DNA of 64,000 nt from Terasakiella magnetica (GTDB lineage: Bacteria > Pseudomonadota > Alphaproteobacteria > Rhodospirillales > Magnetospirillaceae), in NCBI GenBank assembly GCA_902729415.1, contig CACVCF010000223.1:1-64000 (forward strand). The letters are read 5' to 3'. This document shows positions 26,978-37,290 of the stretch, one piece after another. The stretch's first letter is position 1. The number at the start of each line of letters is the position of its first letter. The notes under the pieces were generated by a model. It did not search any database. It was given only the letters and a program-made list of their open reading frames with translations, and had not been told where the DNA came from. Both the position numbers and the translations under genes were made by a program.

Positions 26978-29547
26978 TCCTTCGGCGTCCCGATCAGGTG
27001 GAAGAGGGCTGGAAGTACCACGAAGGTGGCCGCCACCGAAAGCCCCAGCGACAAAAACAGCAGCAATCCCATGGATGCTGTCCCCAGATGGGGCGATACC
27101 GCAAGGCTGCCGAAGGCCGAGCCGGTGGTCAGGGCGCTGAACGCCACCGCCCGCGTGGTGGGTGATTGCAGATGGCAGGTCACGCCGTTACGCCAGTTGA
27201 CCACGAAATAGATGTTGAAGGCGACACCGATACCCAGCAGCAGGGGCAGGGCGATGATATTGGCGAAGTTGATGGCGATACCGAACAGCTTGGCGGCGAT
27301 GACGGTCGCCAGCGCGCCGACCACCAGCGGTGCCACCACCAACAGGGAATCCAGCAGGCGGCGCAGCATGATTCCCAGCAGCAGGGCGATGGCGATTACT
27401 GCGGCGCTGCCCGCTCCGGCGAAGGCCTTGACCACCACCCGGCCTGATTGCTCCATGGAGATGGGGGCTCCTGCCGCATCCGGGGCGATGGCCGCGACTG
27501 CCGTTACATAGCGGGTGCGGGCGGCCTGATCTTGCATATCATCCTTGGGCGCGGCCTGAACGCGGGCGTGGCCATCGGGGGCGACCCAGTCGCGCACCAG
27601 ATCGGGCGGCAGAGTTTCCAGGCTGACCGGCGCCACATCCAGGCTGCGGCGCAGGCTGGACAGCAGGCCGGGCAGACCGGGGGCGACGGCGTCTTGCAGC
27701 CTTCCCGCCGCCGCCGGGCCGCTGGCAGCAATTTTTTTCAGGTGCTGGGCCAGGGCCTGCGACGGGGCGTGATCGGGTGCGGCGGTCTCAAGCTGGACCG
27801 CCACCTTGGCGATGATGGCGACCAGATCCTCGCCCAAGGGGACGGGCAGAACCTTGGCCGGGCTCAATGTGGGGCCAAGTACCGCCGCGATATCGGCAAT
27901 GATGGCCAGCTTTTCATCTTGGCCTTCGGGGATGAAGGTCTCGACGGTCATGGTCCGCAGGGTGCCGGGAACCGTCTCCAGCCGGGCCGCCAGCTCTGCC
28001 GCCGCCTTGACCGAAGGGGCCAGCACCTCGATGGAATAGGTGCCGTTGTCGGGGGTCTTGGCCAGATCCAGGAAGGTGGCGACCGCCTCGGCCTTGGGGT
28101 CTTGCAGATGCAGCGGATCGAAATCCAGGGGCAGCACCGGCAGCAGGGCGGCGCCCGTCAGTGACACCGCCGCCGCCGTCCAGACGATGGCGCGGGCGTG
28201 CCGTTGTAGCCAGGAATCGGCGGCGGCCAGCTTGAAGCCGATGGGCTCCTTCTCTGCCGGGGGCTGCAACAGCGCCAACAGCGCCGGCAGGACGGTGAAA
28301 TCCACCACCAGGGCGATCAGCATGCCGCCGCCCGCGATCAGGCCCAGTTGCGACACGCCGGTATAGGCGGTGGGCAGGAAGGACAGAAAGCCCACGGCGG
28401 TGGCGATGGCGGCCAGGGACAACGGCGCCGCCATGGAGTGGGCCGAGGCCAGCACCGCGGCGGTGGGGTCGTCCAGATGAAAGCGCTCGTTGCGGTAGGC
28501 GATGACGAATTGGATGGCAAAATCCACCGCGATGCCGACGAACATCACGGCGAAGGCCACCGAGATGGGGTTGAGGCTGCCGATTGTGGCGGTGGCGAAG
28601 GCGGCAGTGGCCACCAGTCCGACCAGCAGGCTCAACATGATGGCGGCGACCACGCGGGCCGAGCGCACCGCCCAGAACAGCAACCCCAGCACTGCGATCA
28701 GCGACAACGGCGCCGAAATCTCCACCCCTTCGGCCACGGTGGCGAAATTGGCGTCGGCCAGGGCGACCTGACCGGTCAACCGCACTCGGTAGCCATGCTC
28801 CGGGGTCAGATTCAGGCGTTTGGCGGTATCGCGGATGGTGCGGGCGGCTTCGGCTCCGGCTTCCAGCTCGCCGTAATCCAGCGCCGCCTGGACGAACAGG
28901 AAGCGCTGGGGGGTATCGCTTCGCTCGCCCACCGTCATCAGGCTTTGCCAGTTTATGGGCGGGGCGGTTTTACCATCCGCCACCGGTGCCGCCGCCTTGT
29001 CCAGTTGGAGCAGCAGCGGCTCCATATCCTTGGGGCTGGCCTGGCCGTGGGAAATACCCTGAAGGATCAGGTCCACCGTGGTCAAAAGGCCGCGCAAGGA
29101 GGGGTCGCGGGCGATGGTGCCCAGCATGGGCTGGGCCTGGATCAGCCGGTCGGACAGTTCCGTCAACTCGGGCAGCGACAGGAACAGCAGGCCGAAACGG
29201 CGGAAGAAGATCTCTTCCGATGGGCGGTTGACCTTGCGCAGCGGTGCGCCGTGCCGGGCCAGCGCCGCACTCAGACGCTCGATGGCGTCTTCGGCCAGAT
29301 CGGGGGTTGGGCCGTCGAGAACCACCACCAGCCGGTCGGAGCCTTGGGGAAAGGCCTTGTCCATGGCCATTTCCGCCTGACGATACGGCAGGTCGGACGA
29401 GATCAGCTTGTTCTCGTCGGTGTCGAGGGTGAGGTTGCGGGCGGCGTAAGCCCCCATCAGCAGCGTCGCCGCTATTGCCACGATCACCACGATCACCGCA
29501 TGCCGCCAGCACCAGTCAACGGTCGATATCGCCAGTCGTCGCAGCAT
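26974..29547 (-). CDS. hpnN: Hopanoid transporter HpnN (RND/MMPL family)
   Basis: An RND-type transporter of about 857 residues with an N-terminal membrane helix, a large periplasmic loop, a six-helix block, a second periplasmic loop and a second helix block ending in the MMPL pattern. The start at 29547 (MLRRLAISTVDWCW) is chosen because the frame upstream to 29787 is not membrane-protein-like and overlaps the divergent gene. HpnN moves hopanoids from the inner to the outer membrane in studied bacteria. Hopanoid synthesis genes themselves (shc, hpnC-hpnE) are outside the window. Confidence 0.9.
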   Translation of the reverse strand: MLRRLAISTVDWCWRHAVIVVIVAIAATLLMGAYAARNLTLDTDENKLISSDLPYRQAEMAMDKAFPQGSDRLVVVLDGPTPDLAEDAIERLSAALARHGAPLRKVNRPSEEIFFRRFGLLFLSLPELTELSDRLIQAQPMLGTIARDPSLRGLLTTVDLILQGISHGQASPKDMEPLLLQLDKAAAPVADGKTAPPINWQSLMTVGERSDTPQRFLFVQAALDYGELEAGAEAARTIRDTAKRLNLTPEHGYRVRLTGQVALADANFATVAEGVEISAPLSLIAVLGLLFWAVRSARVVAAIMLSLLVGLVATAAFATATIGSLNPISVAFAVMFVGIAVDFAIQFVIAYRNERFHLDDPTAAVLASAHSMAAPLSLAAIATAVGFLSFLPTAYTGVSQLGLIAGGGMLIALVVDFTVLPALLALLQPPAEKEPIGFKLAAADSWLQRHARAIVWTAAAVSLTGAALLPVLPLDFDPLHLQDPKAEAVATFLDLAKTPDNGTYSIEVLAPSVKAAAELAARLETVPGTLRTMTVETFIPEGQDEKLAIIADIAAVLGPTLSPAKVLPVPLGEDLVAIIAKVAVQLETAAPDHAPSQALAQHLKKIAASGPAAAGRLQDAVAPGLPGLLSSLRRSLDVAPVSLETLPPDLVRDWVAPDGHARVQAAPKDDMQDQAARTRYVTAVAAIAPDAAGAPISMEQSGRVVVKAFAGAGSAAVIAIALLLGIMLRRLLDSLLVVAPLVVGALATVIAAKLFGIAINFANIIALPLLLGIGVAFNIYFVVNWRNGVTCHLQSPTTRAVAFSALTTGSAFGSLAVSPHLGTASMGLLLFLSLGLSVAATFVVLPALFHLIGTPKE

Positions 29548-29680
29548 GGTAGTTGCGTCCAGGGCCAGGAGGGGGAGAGAAGCTGCCGGGAATGTGCCCC
29601 GATGCATCGCCCAGGGCAAGCCCGATTGCCGGATAGACTGGGATCGTGCCATGCTCGGAGGTCTTGACAGGGGAAATGGC

Positions 29681-30709
29681 GTGACGTTGTTGCGAAAGCT
29701 GGCACGATCGGCGCGTCGACAATGGCTGCCGCTGTTGCTGGCGCCGCCTGCCCTGGTGGCCGTGCTGTTCAACAGCTGGGAGTTCATCGGGTTATGGCGC
29801 GATCACGACCGGGCGGTGGAAGATACCGGCACCCAGACCCAGGCGGTCGCGCGCGAGGTATCGAGGGCTCTGACCAGCGCTTTAGCGGCGGCCGAGATTC
29901 AGATCACCGACCACCTTCAACCGATGGCGGCGGGATTTTCCAACGGCCGGGTGCGGCTGTCTGATCTGCATGCGGCCTTTCAACTGGTACATCAGCGATT
30001 ACCTCAGATGGCAGCCGCCCATGTCTTTGATATCGGTGGACATCTGGTGGCTTCGTCCAAGCCCGGTCCGCGGGCCCAGATCGATCTGGGGGGGTCGGAG
30101 CTTCTGGCCCGTCACCGTGGCGAGGAGGTTGCTCAATCGGTGTTGGTCGCCGCTTTGGATCGCGCCACCGCCGACGTGGCGGGCAACAGGTGGCGACTTT
30201 ACATGGTGAGGACCGTCCCGGCGGCCGATGGCGGCTTTGGCGGGCTGGTGGTGGTGGCGTTCGATACCGAGTTCTTCTTCGCCATCCTGAGCGAGGTGCG
30301 GATCGAGTCTGGAATCGGGGCCTCTGTGCGTATCTTTGACGGCGAGGCGCGGCTTTTGCTCAATCATCCCCGCGACATCTCCCAGATCGGCAGAACCTTC
30401 GCCCAGGAACAGCCGTTTCAGGATTGGCAGCGCACCCGCAAGGATCAGGTGGGGCGTATTCCCGATCCCACCGATGGAACCCCGGAAATCGGGGCCTATC
30501 GCAAGGTCGAGCATTATCCGCTGTTCGTATCGGTGGGGGTGGCCGAGGATCTGGCCCTGGCGGAATGGTGGCGTGATCTCGCCATTTTGCTGTTTACCGT
30601 GCTGGTGTTCGCGGCAGCCTCGGCCTGGAGTGTCCGGCGGCAGTTGGCCCAGTGGGTGCTGCACATGCGCTATCATGATGCCACCTTCATGGATGGTGAC
30701 GGCATATAG
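29681..30709 (+). CDS. Orphan dCache sensor without output domain
   Basis: About 342 residues: a short cytosolic start, TM1 (about 16-36), a periplasmic double-Cache region of about 250 residues (LPQMAAAHVFDIGGHLVASSKPG, AVPAADGGFGGLVVVAFD-like block, SVRIFDGEARLLL, PLFVSVGVAEDLAL) and TM2 (about 297-315). Only about 26 cytosolic residues follow. No HAMP, kinase, GGDEF or MCP domain follows in any frame before the next gene 130 bp on, so it is not a recent frameshift. GTG 29681 has AGGGGA six bases upstream; ATG 29651 is an alternative. It must act through a partner, or is a relic. Confidence 0.8.
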   Translation: MTLLRKLARSARRQWLPLLLAPPALVAVLFNSWEFIGLWRDHDRAVEDTGTQTQAVAREVSRALTSALAAAEIQITDHLQPMAAGFSNGRVRLSDLHAAFQLVHQRLPQMAAAHVFDIGGHLVASSKPGPRAQIDLGGSELLARHRGEEVAQSVLVAALDRATADVAGNRWRLYMVRTVPAADGGFGGLVVVAFDTEFFFAILSEVRIESGIGASVRIFDGEARLLLNHPRDISQIGRTFAQEQPFQDWQRTRKDQVGRIPDPTDGTPEIGAYRKVEHYPLFVSVGVAEDLALAEWWRDLAILLFTVLVFAAASAWSVRRQLAQWVLHMRYHDATFMDGDGI

Positions 30710-30785
30710 AGTGCGATGACGTATTGATGAGAGGCGGATTCAGCTTTGCGGCCTTGTCGATTGCTTCGGCCATCCCATTCTGTAG

Positions 30786-31928
<1,143 letters not shown>

Positions 31929-31953
31929 AGATAGGGGAGCCCGGTTGATTCGA

Positions 31954-31981
31954 CGCCCCCATGAGCATGCTCATGGGGGCG
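31954..31981. terminator. 28-bp perfect palindrome after the TRAP binding-protein gene
   Basis: The two halves of CGCCCCCATGAG...CTCATGGGGGCG are exactly complementary around a central CATG, beginning 26 bp after the stop. It can form a very stable hairpin but has no T-run on the plus strand. It may end or stabilise the dctP transcript. Confidence 0.55.
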
Positions 31982-32071
31982 GAGTTGCGGCCAAGGGCCG
32001 ACGCGGCTGATGCCGCGGGAGCCAAGCGGGCCGGAGGCTCGCACCCGGCGCCTGAGGGACATGAAGCAATA

Positions 32072-32097
32072 AAGCCCCGCACCATGGTGCGGGGCTT
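32072..32097. terminator. Bidirectional intrinsic terminator between convergent TRAP genes
   Basis: A perfect inverted repeat (AAGCCCCGCACC with GGTGCGGGGCTT) is flanked by A-rich sequence on the left and TCTTCGTTTCC on the right. It lies 35 bp from the end of the dctM gene and can serve both directions. Confidence 0.75.
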
Positions 32098-32132
32098 CTT
32101 CGTTTCCAGCTATGTATCAGATCCCCGCCGCT

Positions 32133-33599
32133 CTATTTGGCCGGGTCAGGTTGGCCGTACATGCCGCCGCCGTAATCGTCTTGGGGTACTTCAATCTGGA
32201 TCTTGGTGGTGTCGATGGCCTTGGCCTTATCCAGCGAGCCTAGAACCAGAGTGGGGAAGGCGATCACCAGACCCACCATGATGATCTGGATCACCACGAA
32301 AGGCACCGCGCCCCAATAGATCTGGCCGGTGGTGACCCTGGGCGTCAACTTGCCGGTAATTTTATCCAGATAATCGGATTTGGGAGCGACGCTGCGCAGG
32401 TAGAACAGGGCGAAGCCGAAGGGCGGGTGCATGAACGAGGTCTGCATGTTGACGCCCAAAAGCACGCCGAACCAGATCAGGTCGATCCCCAGCTTTTCCG
32501 CCACCGGCCCCAGCAGGGGCACCAAGATGAAGGCCAGCTCGAAGAAATCCAGGAAGAAGGCCAGCACGAACATCAGCGCATTGGTGAAGATGAGAAAGCC
32601 CATCTTGCCGCCGGGCAGGCCGGTCAGCAGATGTTCGACCCACAAATCGCCGTTGACGCCTCGGAACACCAGACCGAACACCGTCGATCCCACCAGGATG
32701 AATACCACGAAGGAGGACAGTTTGGCGGTGGTGTCCATGGCCTGGCGCAACAGGCTTATATCCAGCTTGCGCCGCGCCAGGGCCAGGATCAGGGCTCCGG
32801 CCGCGCCCATGGCCCCGCCTTCGGTGGGGGTGGCGATGCCGAGGAAGATGGTACCCAGCACCAGGAAGATCAGCACCAAAGGCGGCACCAGCGAGAACAC
32901 CACCCGGCTGAGCAGGGCCAGTCCTCGCAGGGTCCGGGCCTCGGGCGGCAAGGCGGGGGCGGCGTTGGGATAGATGATGGTGATCAGAAAGACATAACCG
33001 GCGTAAAGGCCGGTCAGGACGAAGCCCGGAATGAAGGCCCCCTGGTACATGTCGCCCACCGACTTGCCCAACTGATCGGCCATGATGATCAGCACCAGCG
33101 ACGGCGGAATGATCTGGGCCAGGGTACCCGACGCGGCGATGACGCCCGCCGCCACCCGGCGGTCATAGCCGTAGCGCAGCATGATCGGCAGCGAGATTAA
33201 CCCCATGGAGATCACCGAGGCCGCCACCACGCCGGTGGTCGCCGCCAGCAGGGCGCCGACGAAGATCACCGCATAGGCCAGCCCGCCCCGGATGGGGCCG
33301 AACAGCTGGCCGATGGTATCCAGCAGATCCTCGGCCATGCCGCTGCGTTCCAGGATCAGTCCCATGAAGGTGAAGAAGGGAATGGCCAGCAAGGTGTCGT
33401 TGCGCATGATGCCGAACACGCGTTCGGGCAGCGCCTGAAACAGTTGGACGTTCAAAAGGCCGTATTCGATGCCGATCAGGCCGAAGACGATGCCGTTGGC
33501 GGCCAGGGCGAAGGCGACGGGATAGCCGATCAGCAAAAAGCCGACCAGGGCCAGAAACATCAGCGGCGCCATGTTGGCGATGATGAAGGCTTCCATCAC
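32133..33599 (-). CDS. dctM: TRAP transporter large membrane subunit DctM
   Basis: A 488-residue membrane protein with about 12-13 helices. The DctM pattern is clear: FTFMGLILERSGMAEDLLDTIGQLFGPIRGGLA, ASGTLAQIIPPSLVLIIMADQ and ATPTEGGAMGAAGAL. It is the ion-coupled transport subunit that works with DctQ and the periplasmic binding protein. The C-terminal tail beyond the last helix is long and hydrophilic (about 30 residues). The start overlaps the dctQ stop by four bases. Confidence 0.93.
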   Translation of the reverse strand: MMEAFIIANMAPLMFLALVGFLLIGYPVAFALAANGIVFGLIGIEYGLLNVQLFQALPERVFGIMRNDTLLAIPFFTFMGLILERSGMAEDLLDTIGQLFGPIRGGLAYAVIFVGALLAATTGVVAASVISMGLISLPIMLRYGYDRRVAAGVIAASGTLAQIIPPSLVLIIMADQLGKSVGDMYQGAFIPGFVLTGLYAGYVFLITIIYPNAAPALPPEARTLRGLALLSRVVFSLVPPLVLIFLVLGTIFLGIATPTEGGAMGAAGALILALARRKLDISLLRQAMDTTAKLSSFVVFILVGSTVFGLVFRGVNGDLWVEHLLTGLPGGKMGFLIFTNALMFVLAFFLDFFELAFILVPLLGPVAEKLGIDLIWFGVLLGVNMQTSFMHPPFGFALFYLRSVAPKSDYLDKITGKLTPRVTTGQIYWGAVPFVVIQIIMVGLVIAFPTLVLGSLDKAKAIDTTKIQIEVPQDDYGGGMYGQPDPAK

Positions 33600-34159
33600 G
33601 CTTCTCCGTGGTGGGCGGGCGCCCCATGGGCGGGGGCATGCTCACCAGGATCAGGAATGATGCCGCGCAAGATGGCGGTTTTCTTGATCAGCTCCGACAG
33701 CCCTTGCAGCACCAGCAGCAGAAAGCCGATGGGAATCATGATCTTGGCGGGCCAGCGGATCAGGCCGCCGGCATCGCTGGACATCTCGGTATTGAGGATG
33801 GACTTCATGAACATGGGCCAGGACAGTACCAGGATCAGAATCGCCATGGGAAACAGGAAGAACAGGGTTCCCAGGATATCGATCCAAAGTTGGGTGCGCC
33901 GAGACAGCTTGCCCGCGATCACGTCGATGCGGATATGTTCGTTGCGCAGCAAGGTATAGCCCGAGCACAGCAGAAAGACCGTGGCGAACAGGTACCACTG
34001 CACTTCTAGCCAAGCATTGGAGCTGGTGTTGAAGATATAGCGGATGGCGGCGTTGCCGGAACTGACGACCACCATGATCAGAATAAGCCAGTAGACCCAG
34101 CGACCGACCCATTCGTTCGTGGCGTCGATCAAGGCGCTCAGTGACAGCAGCGGCTTCAA
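33596..34159 (-). CDS. dctQ: TRAP transporter small membrane subunit DctQ
   Basis: A 187-residue protein with four predicted helices and the DctQ pattern (AWLEVQWYLFATVFLLCSGYTLLRNEHIRIDV). Translation begins at TTG 34159, with GGAGG about seven bases upstream; the nearby ATG is out of frame. It pairs with DctM directly downstream. The C-terminal tail is His/Ala/Pro-rich. Confidence 0.9.
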   Translation of the reverse strand: MKPLLSLSALIDATNEWVGRWVYWLILIMVVVSSGNAAIRYIFNTSSNAWLEVQWYLFATVFLLCSGYTLLRNEHIRIDVIAGKLSRRTQLWIDILGTLFFLFPMAILILVLSWPMFMKSILNTEMSSDAGGLIRWPAKIMIPIGFLLLVLQGLSELIKKTAILRGIIPDPGEHAPAHGAPAHHGEA

Positions 34160-34310
34160 TGTTCATCCTCCCAGATGGTGGCGCCCAATCTTTTTGAAGG
34201 GCTGCCGACCTCCACTATGGCATAGGCCTTTCGGTCTCGCCACGTGTGGTATTCCGAAGTAATCAACCCAATATGTGGCCGATCCCGCCGGATTGCGATA
34301 GGAAGAGGGC

Positions 34311-36224
34311 ATGAGCCTGTCGAGCGAACTTTTGTTGAAGCCACCGGGGCGCGGTATGCCCACCGCCCCTTTCCTGCCCATGACGCGCGCCGAGATGGAC
34401 CGCCTGGGCTGGGAGTGTTGCGATGTCGTGCTGGTGACCGGCGACGCCTATGTGGACCACCCCAGCTTTGGCATGGCCATTATCGGCCGTCTGCTGGAGG
34501 CGCAAGGCTATAGGGTCGGTATCATCGCCCAGCCCGACTGGAGCAGCGCCGAGGCCTTCAAGACGTTGGGCAAGCCCAGACTGTTTTTTGGAGTGACGGC
34601 GGGGAACATGGATTCCATGGTCAACCGCTATACTTCCGACCGCCGCATCCGCAGCGATGATTCCTATACGCCGGGCGGTGAGGGCGGCAAGCGCCCCGAC
34701 CGCGCCGTCATCGTCTATGCCCAGCGGTGCCGCGAGGCCTTCAAGGATGTCCCTATCGTCCTGGGCGGGATCGAAGCGTCGCTGCGCCGGGTGGCGCATT
34801 TCGACATCTGGTCGGAAAAGCTGCGCCGGTCGGTGCTGGTGGACGCCAAGGCCGACATCTTGCTCTATGGCAATGCCGAGCGCGCTTTGGTCGAGATCGC
34901 CCATCGCACCGCCCAGGGCGAAAAGCCCAAGGCCATGACCGATATCCGCGGCACCGTCCTGGTGCGCGACCGGGTGCCCGAGGATTGGGCCGAGCTGGAT
35001 TTCAGCCAGATCGAGACGCCTCCCGCCACGCTCAAGGGCGACCGGGTGGTGGTGCGGCTGCCATCGTTCGAAAGCTTGCTGGGCGATCAGGTGCTGTATG
35101 CCCAGTCATCGCGGGTGCTGCATCAGGAAAGCAATCCCTTGAACGCCCGTCCCATGGTTCAGCGCCATGGCGACAAGGAGGTGTGGATCGCGGCGCCGCC
35201 CCTGCCGTTGTCCACCCCCGAGTTGGATGGGGTCTACGACCTGTCCTATGCCCGCGCGCCGCATCCCAGCTATGGCAAGGCCAAGATTCCCGCCTGGGAG
35301 ATGATCCGCTTTTCCATCAACATCCTGCGCGGCTGTTTCGGCGGCTGTTCCTTCTGCTCCATCACCGAGCACGAGGGCCGCATCATCCAGAACCGTTCGG
35401 AAGCCTCGATCCTGCGCGAGATCGCAGAGATCCGCGACCGCACGCCGGGCTTTACCGGAGTGATTTCCGATCTCGGCGGCCCCACCGCCAATATGTGGCG
35501 GCTGGGCTGCCGCGAGCCCGAGGTCCAGAAGGTCTGCCGCCGCCTGTCTTGCGTCTTTCCCGATATCTGCAAGACCCTGGGCACCGACCACGATCCGCTG
35601 ATCAAGCTGTACCGCGCCGCCCGCGCCGTGCCGGGGGTCACCAAGATCAATATTGGTTCGGGGGTCCGTTATGATCTGGCGGTGAAAAGCCCGGCCTATG
35701 TGGATGAACTGGTGCGCCACCATGTGGGCGGCTATCTCAAGATCGCGCCCGAGCATACCGAGGACGGGCCGCTGGGCAAGATGATGAAGCCGGGCATCGG
35801 TTCTTACGAGCGCTTCCGCGATATGTTCGAGGCGTCGGCCAGGAAGGCGGGCAAGAAGCTCTATCTTATTCCTTACTTCATCGCCGCCCATCCCGGCACC
35901 AGCGATCAGGACATGCTGAATCTGTCGCTGTGGCTGAAGCGGTACGGATTCAAGCTGGATCAGGTCCAGACCTTCCTGCCGACGCCGATGTCGCTGGCGA
36001 CCGCCATGTATCACAGCGGCCACGATCCCTTGCGTCCGGTGCGGCGGGAGGGAGGTGAGGTGTTCACCGCCAAGGGCCTGCGTCAACGCAGGCTGCACAA
36101 GGCCTTCTTGCGCTATCACGACCCGGAGAATTGGCCGATCCTGCGCGAGGCGCTGCAACGCATGGGCCGCGCCGACCTGATCGGGCCGGGCAAGCACCAA
36201 TTGGTGCCGCGCGGGAGCCGGTAA
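34311..36224 (+). CDS. YgiQ-family radical SAM protein
   Basis: A 637-residue protein of the YgiQ (UPF0313) family. The N-terminal region begins [18 protein letters not shown]...[13 protein letters not shown], as in relatives. The radical SAM cluster motif CFGGCSFC binds the 4Fe-4S cluster. The C-terminal DUF3362-like part contains [20 protein letters not shown]. The reaction of this family is unknown. AGGAAGAGGGC lies before the ATG. It stands alone between convergent serB and the divergent TRAP unit. Confidence 0.92.
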   Translation: MSLSSELLLKPPGRGMPTAPFLPMTRAEMDRLGWECCDVVLVTGDAYVDHPSFGMAIIGRLLEAQGYRVGIIAQPDWSSAEAFKTLGKPRLFFGVTAGNMDSMVNRYTSDRRIRSDDSYTPGGEGGKRPDRAVIVYAQRCREAFKDVPIVLGGIEASLRRVAHFDIWSEKLRRSVLVDAKADILLYGNAERALVEIAHRTAQGEKPKAMTDIRGTVLVRDRVPEDWAELDFSQIETPPATLKGDRVVVRLPSFESLLGDQVLYAQSSRVLHQESNPLNARPMVQRHGDKEVWIAAPPLPLSTPELDGVYDLSYARAPHPSYGKAKIPAWEMIRFSINILRGCFGGCSFCSITEHEGRIIQNRSEASILREIAEIRDRTPGFTGVISDLGGPTANMWRLGCREPEVQKVCRRLSCVFPDICKTLGTDHDPLIKLYRAARAVPGVTKINIGSGVRYDLAVKSPAYVDELVRHHVGGYLKIAPEHTEDGPLGKMMKPGIGSYERFRDMFEASARKAGKKLYLIPYFIAAHPGTSDQDMLNLSLWLKRYGFKLDQVQTFLPTPMSLATAMYHSGHDPLRPVRREGGEVFTAKGLRQRRLHKAFLRYHDPENWPILREALQRMGRADLIGPGKHQLVPRGSR

Positions 36225-36250
36225 GGGAGCGGCAGATCCGCCCGGTGGTG

Positions 36251-37150
36251 TTACGCCGTGACGAAATCGGCGTCGGTATAGCCCTGGGCGTAGAGCAAGG
36301 CGGTAAGATCGCCATAATCCACCCGCACGCGGGCTTCGGCGGCCACCACCGGCTTGGCGTGGAAGGCGACGCCGAGGCCTGCCGCACGCAGCATGTCTAG
36401 GTCGTTGGCGCCGTCGCCGACGGCGACCGCCAGCTCCGGGGTGATGCCCAGCTTGGCGGCATAGCTGTTCAGGGTCGTCAGCTTGGCTTCGCGGCCGATG
36501 ATGGTGTCGCCCACCTGGCCGGTCAGTTTGCCGTCCTCGACCTTCAAGACATTGGCGATGTCAATGTCAAAGCCGCAGGCGTCGCGGACCTTGGAGGTGA
36601 AGAACTCGAATCCGCCCGAGACCAGCACGGCAAAGGCGCCGTGCTTTTTCATGGTGCGCACCAAAGCGTGGGCGCCGGGGGTGAAGGCGATGCGGTCCCA
36701 GGTCTGTTGCAGGCACTCGGCCGACAGGCCTTTCAGCAGGCCGACCCGCTCACGCAGCGCCGCCTCGAAGCCGATTTCCCCATTCATGGCGCGGGCGGTG
36801 ATGCCTGCAATGTGATCCTTGATCCCGGCGAAGTCGGCCAGTTCGTCCAGGGTCTCGCCGATCACCATGGTGGAATCCATATCGGCCACCAGCAGGCGCT
36901 TACGGCGGCCCTCGGAGGCTTGCGCCACCACGTCCACATCCCAGCCTTCCAGAATGCGCGACGCCAGGGAATCGGCGGTGCGGGTGTCGAGACCGGCAAA
37001 ATCCAGGTCGCAGGCGCGCTCGGGCGACAGCCAGCGGGCGGTGCCCACCTCGGCGCCCAAGGCCCGGAAGGCGCCGCGCACCTCGGAGACCAGCGACGAA
37101 TCCAGTCCATCCGTCCCATGTCCGGCGATCAGGGTCAGAACCTTGTCCAT
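36251..37150 (-). CDS. serB: Phosphoserine phosphatase SerB
   Basis: A 299-residue HAD-family enzyme catalysing the last step of serine synthesis. An N-terminal ACT-like part (about 1-80) precedes the catalytic motif DMDSTM, then VSGGFEFF (motif II), and the C-terminal VGDGANDLDML (motif IV). ATG 37150 is chosen because GAGGA lies seven bases upstream. It is divergent from the DUF1015 gene with a 140-bp shared promoter region. Confidence 0.95.
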   Translation of the reverse strand: MDKVLTLIAGHGTDGLDSSLVSEVRGAFRALGAEVGTARWLSPERACDLDFAGLDTRTADSLASRILEGWDVDVVAQASEGRRKRLLVADMDSTMVIGETLDELADFAGIKDHIAGITARAMNGEIGFEAALRERVGLLKGLSAECLQQTWDRIAFTPGAHALVRTMKKHGAFAVLVSGGFEFFTSKVRDACGFDIDIANVLKVEDGKLTGQVGDTIIGREAKLTTLNSYAAKLGITPELAVAVGDGANDLDMLRAAGLGVAFHAKPVVAAEARVRVDYGDLTALLYAQGYTDADFVTA

Positions 37151-37290
37151 GGGATATCCTCGGGCTGGCAAAGAAAAGCCGTTCCCTTTACTGCATTGCA
37201 GCATGCGGAGGCAAGTAAGAACCCGCTTGGCGGCGTCTCCGCAACGGGATAAGACCAAAGGGTCGTCACGCTTTTTCGGAGACTGAAATC

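Noticed and set aside
29651..30709. Frameshifted sensor kinase or cyclase in place of the dCache protein
   Set aside because: No output-domain motif appears in any frame between 30640 and 30840, and the space is too short for one.
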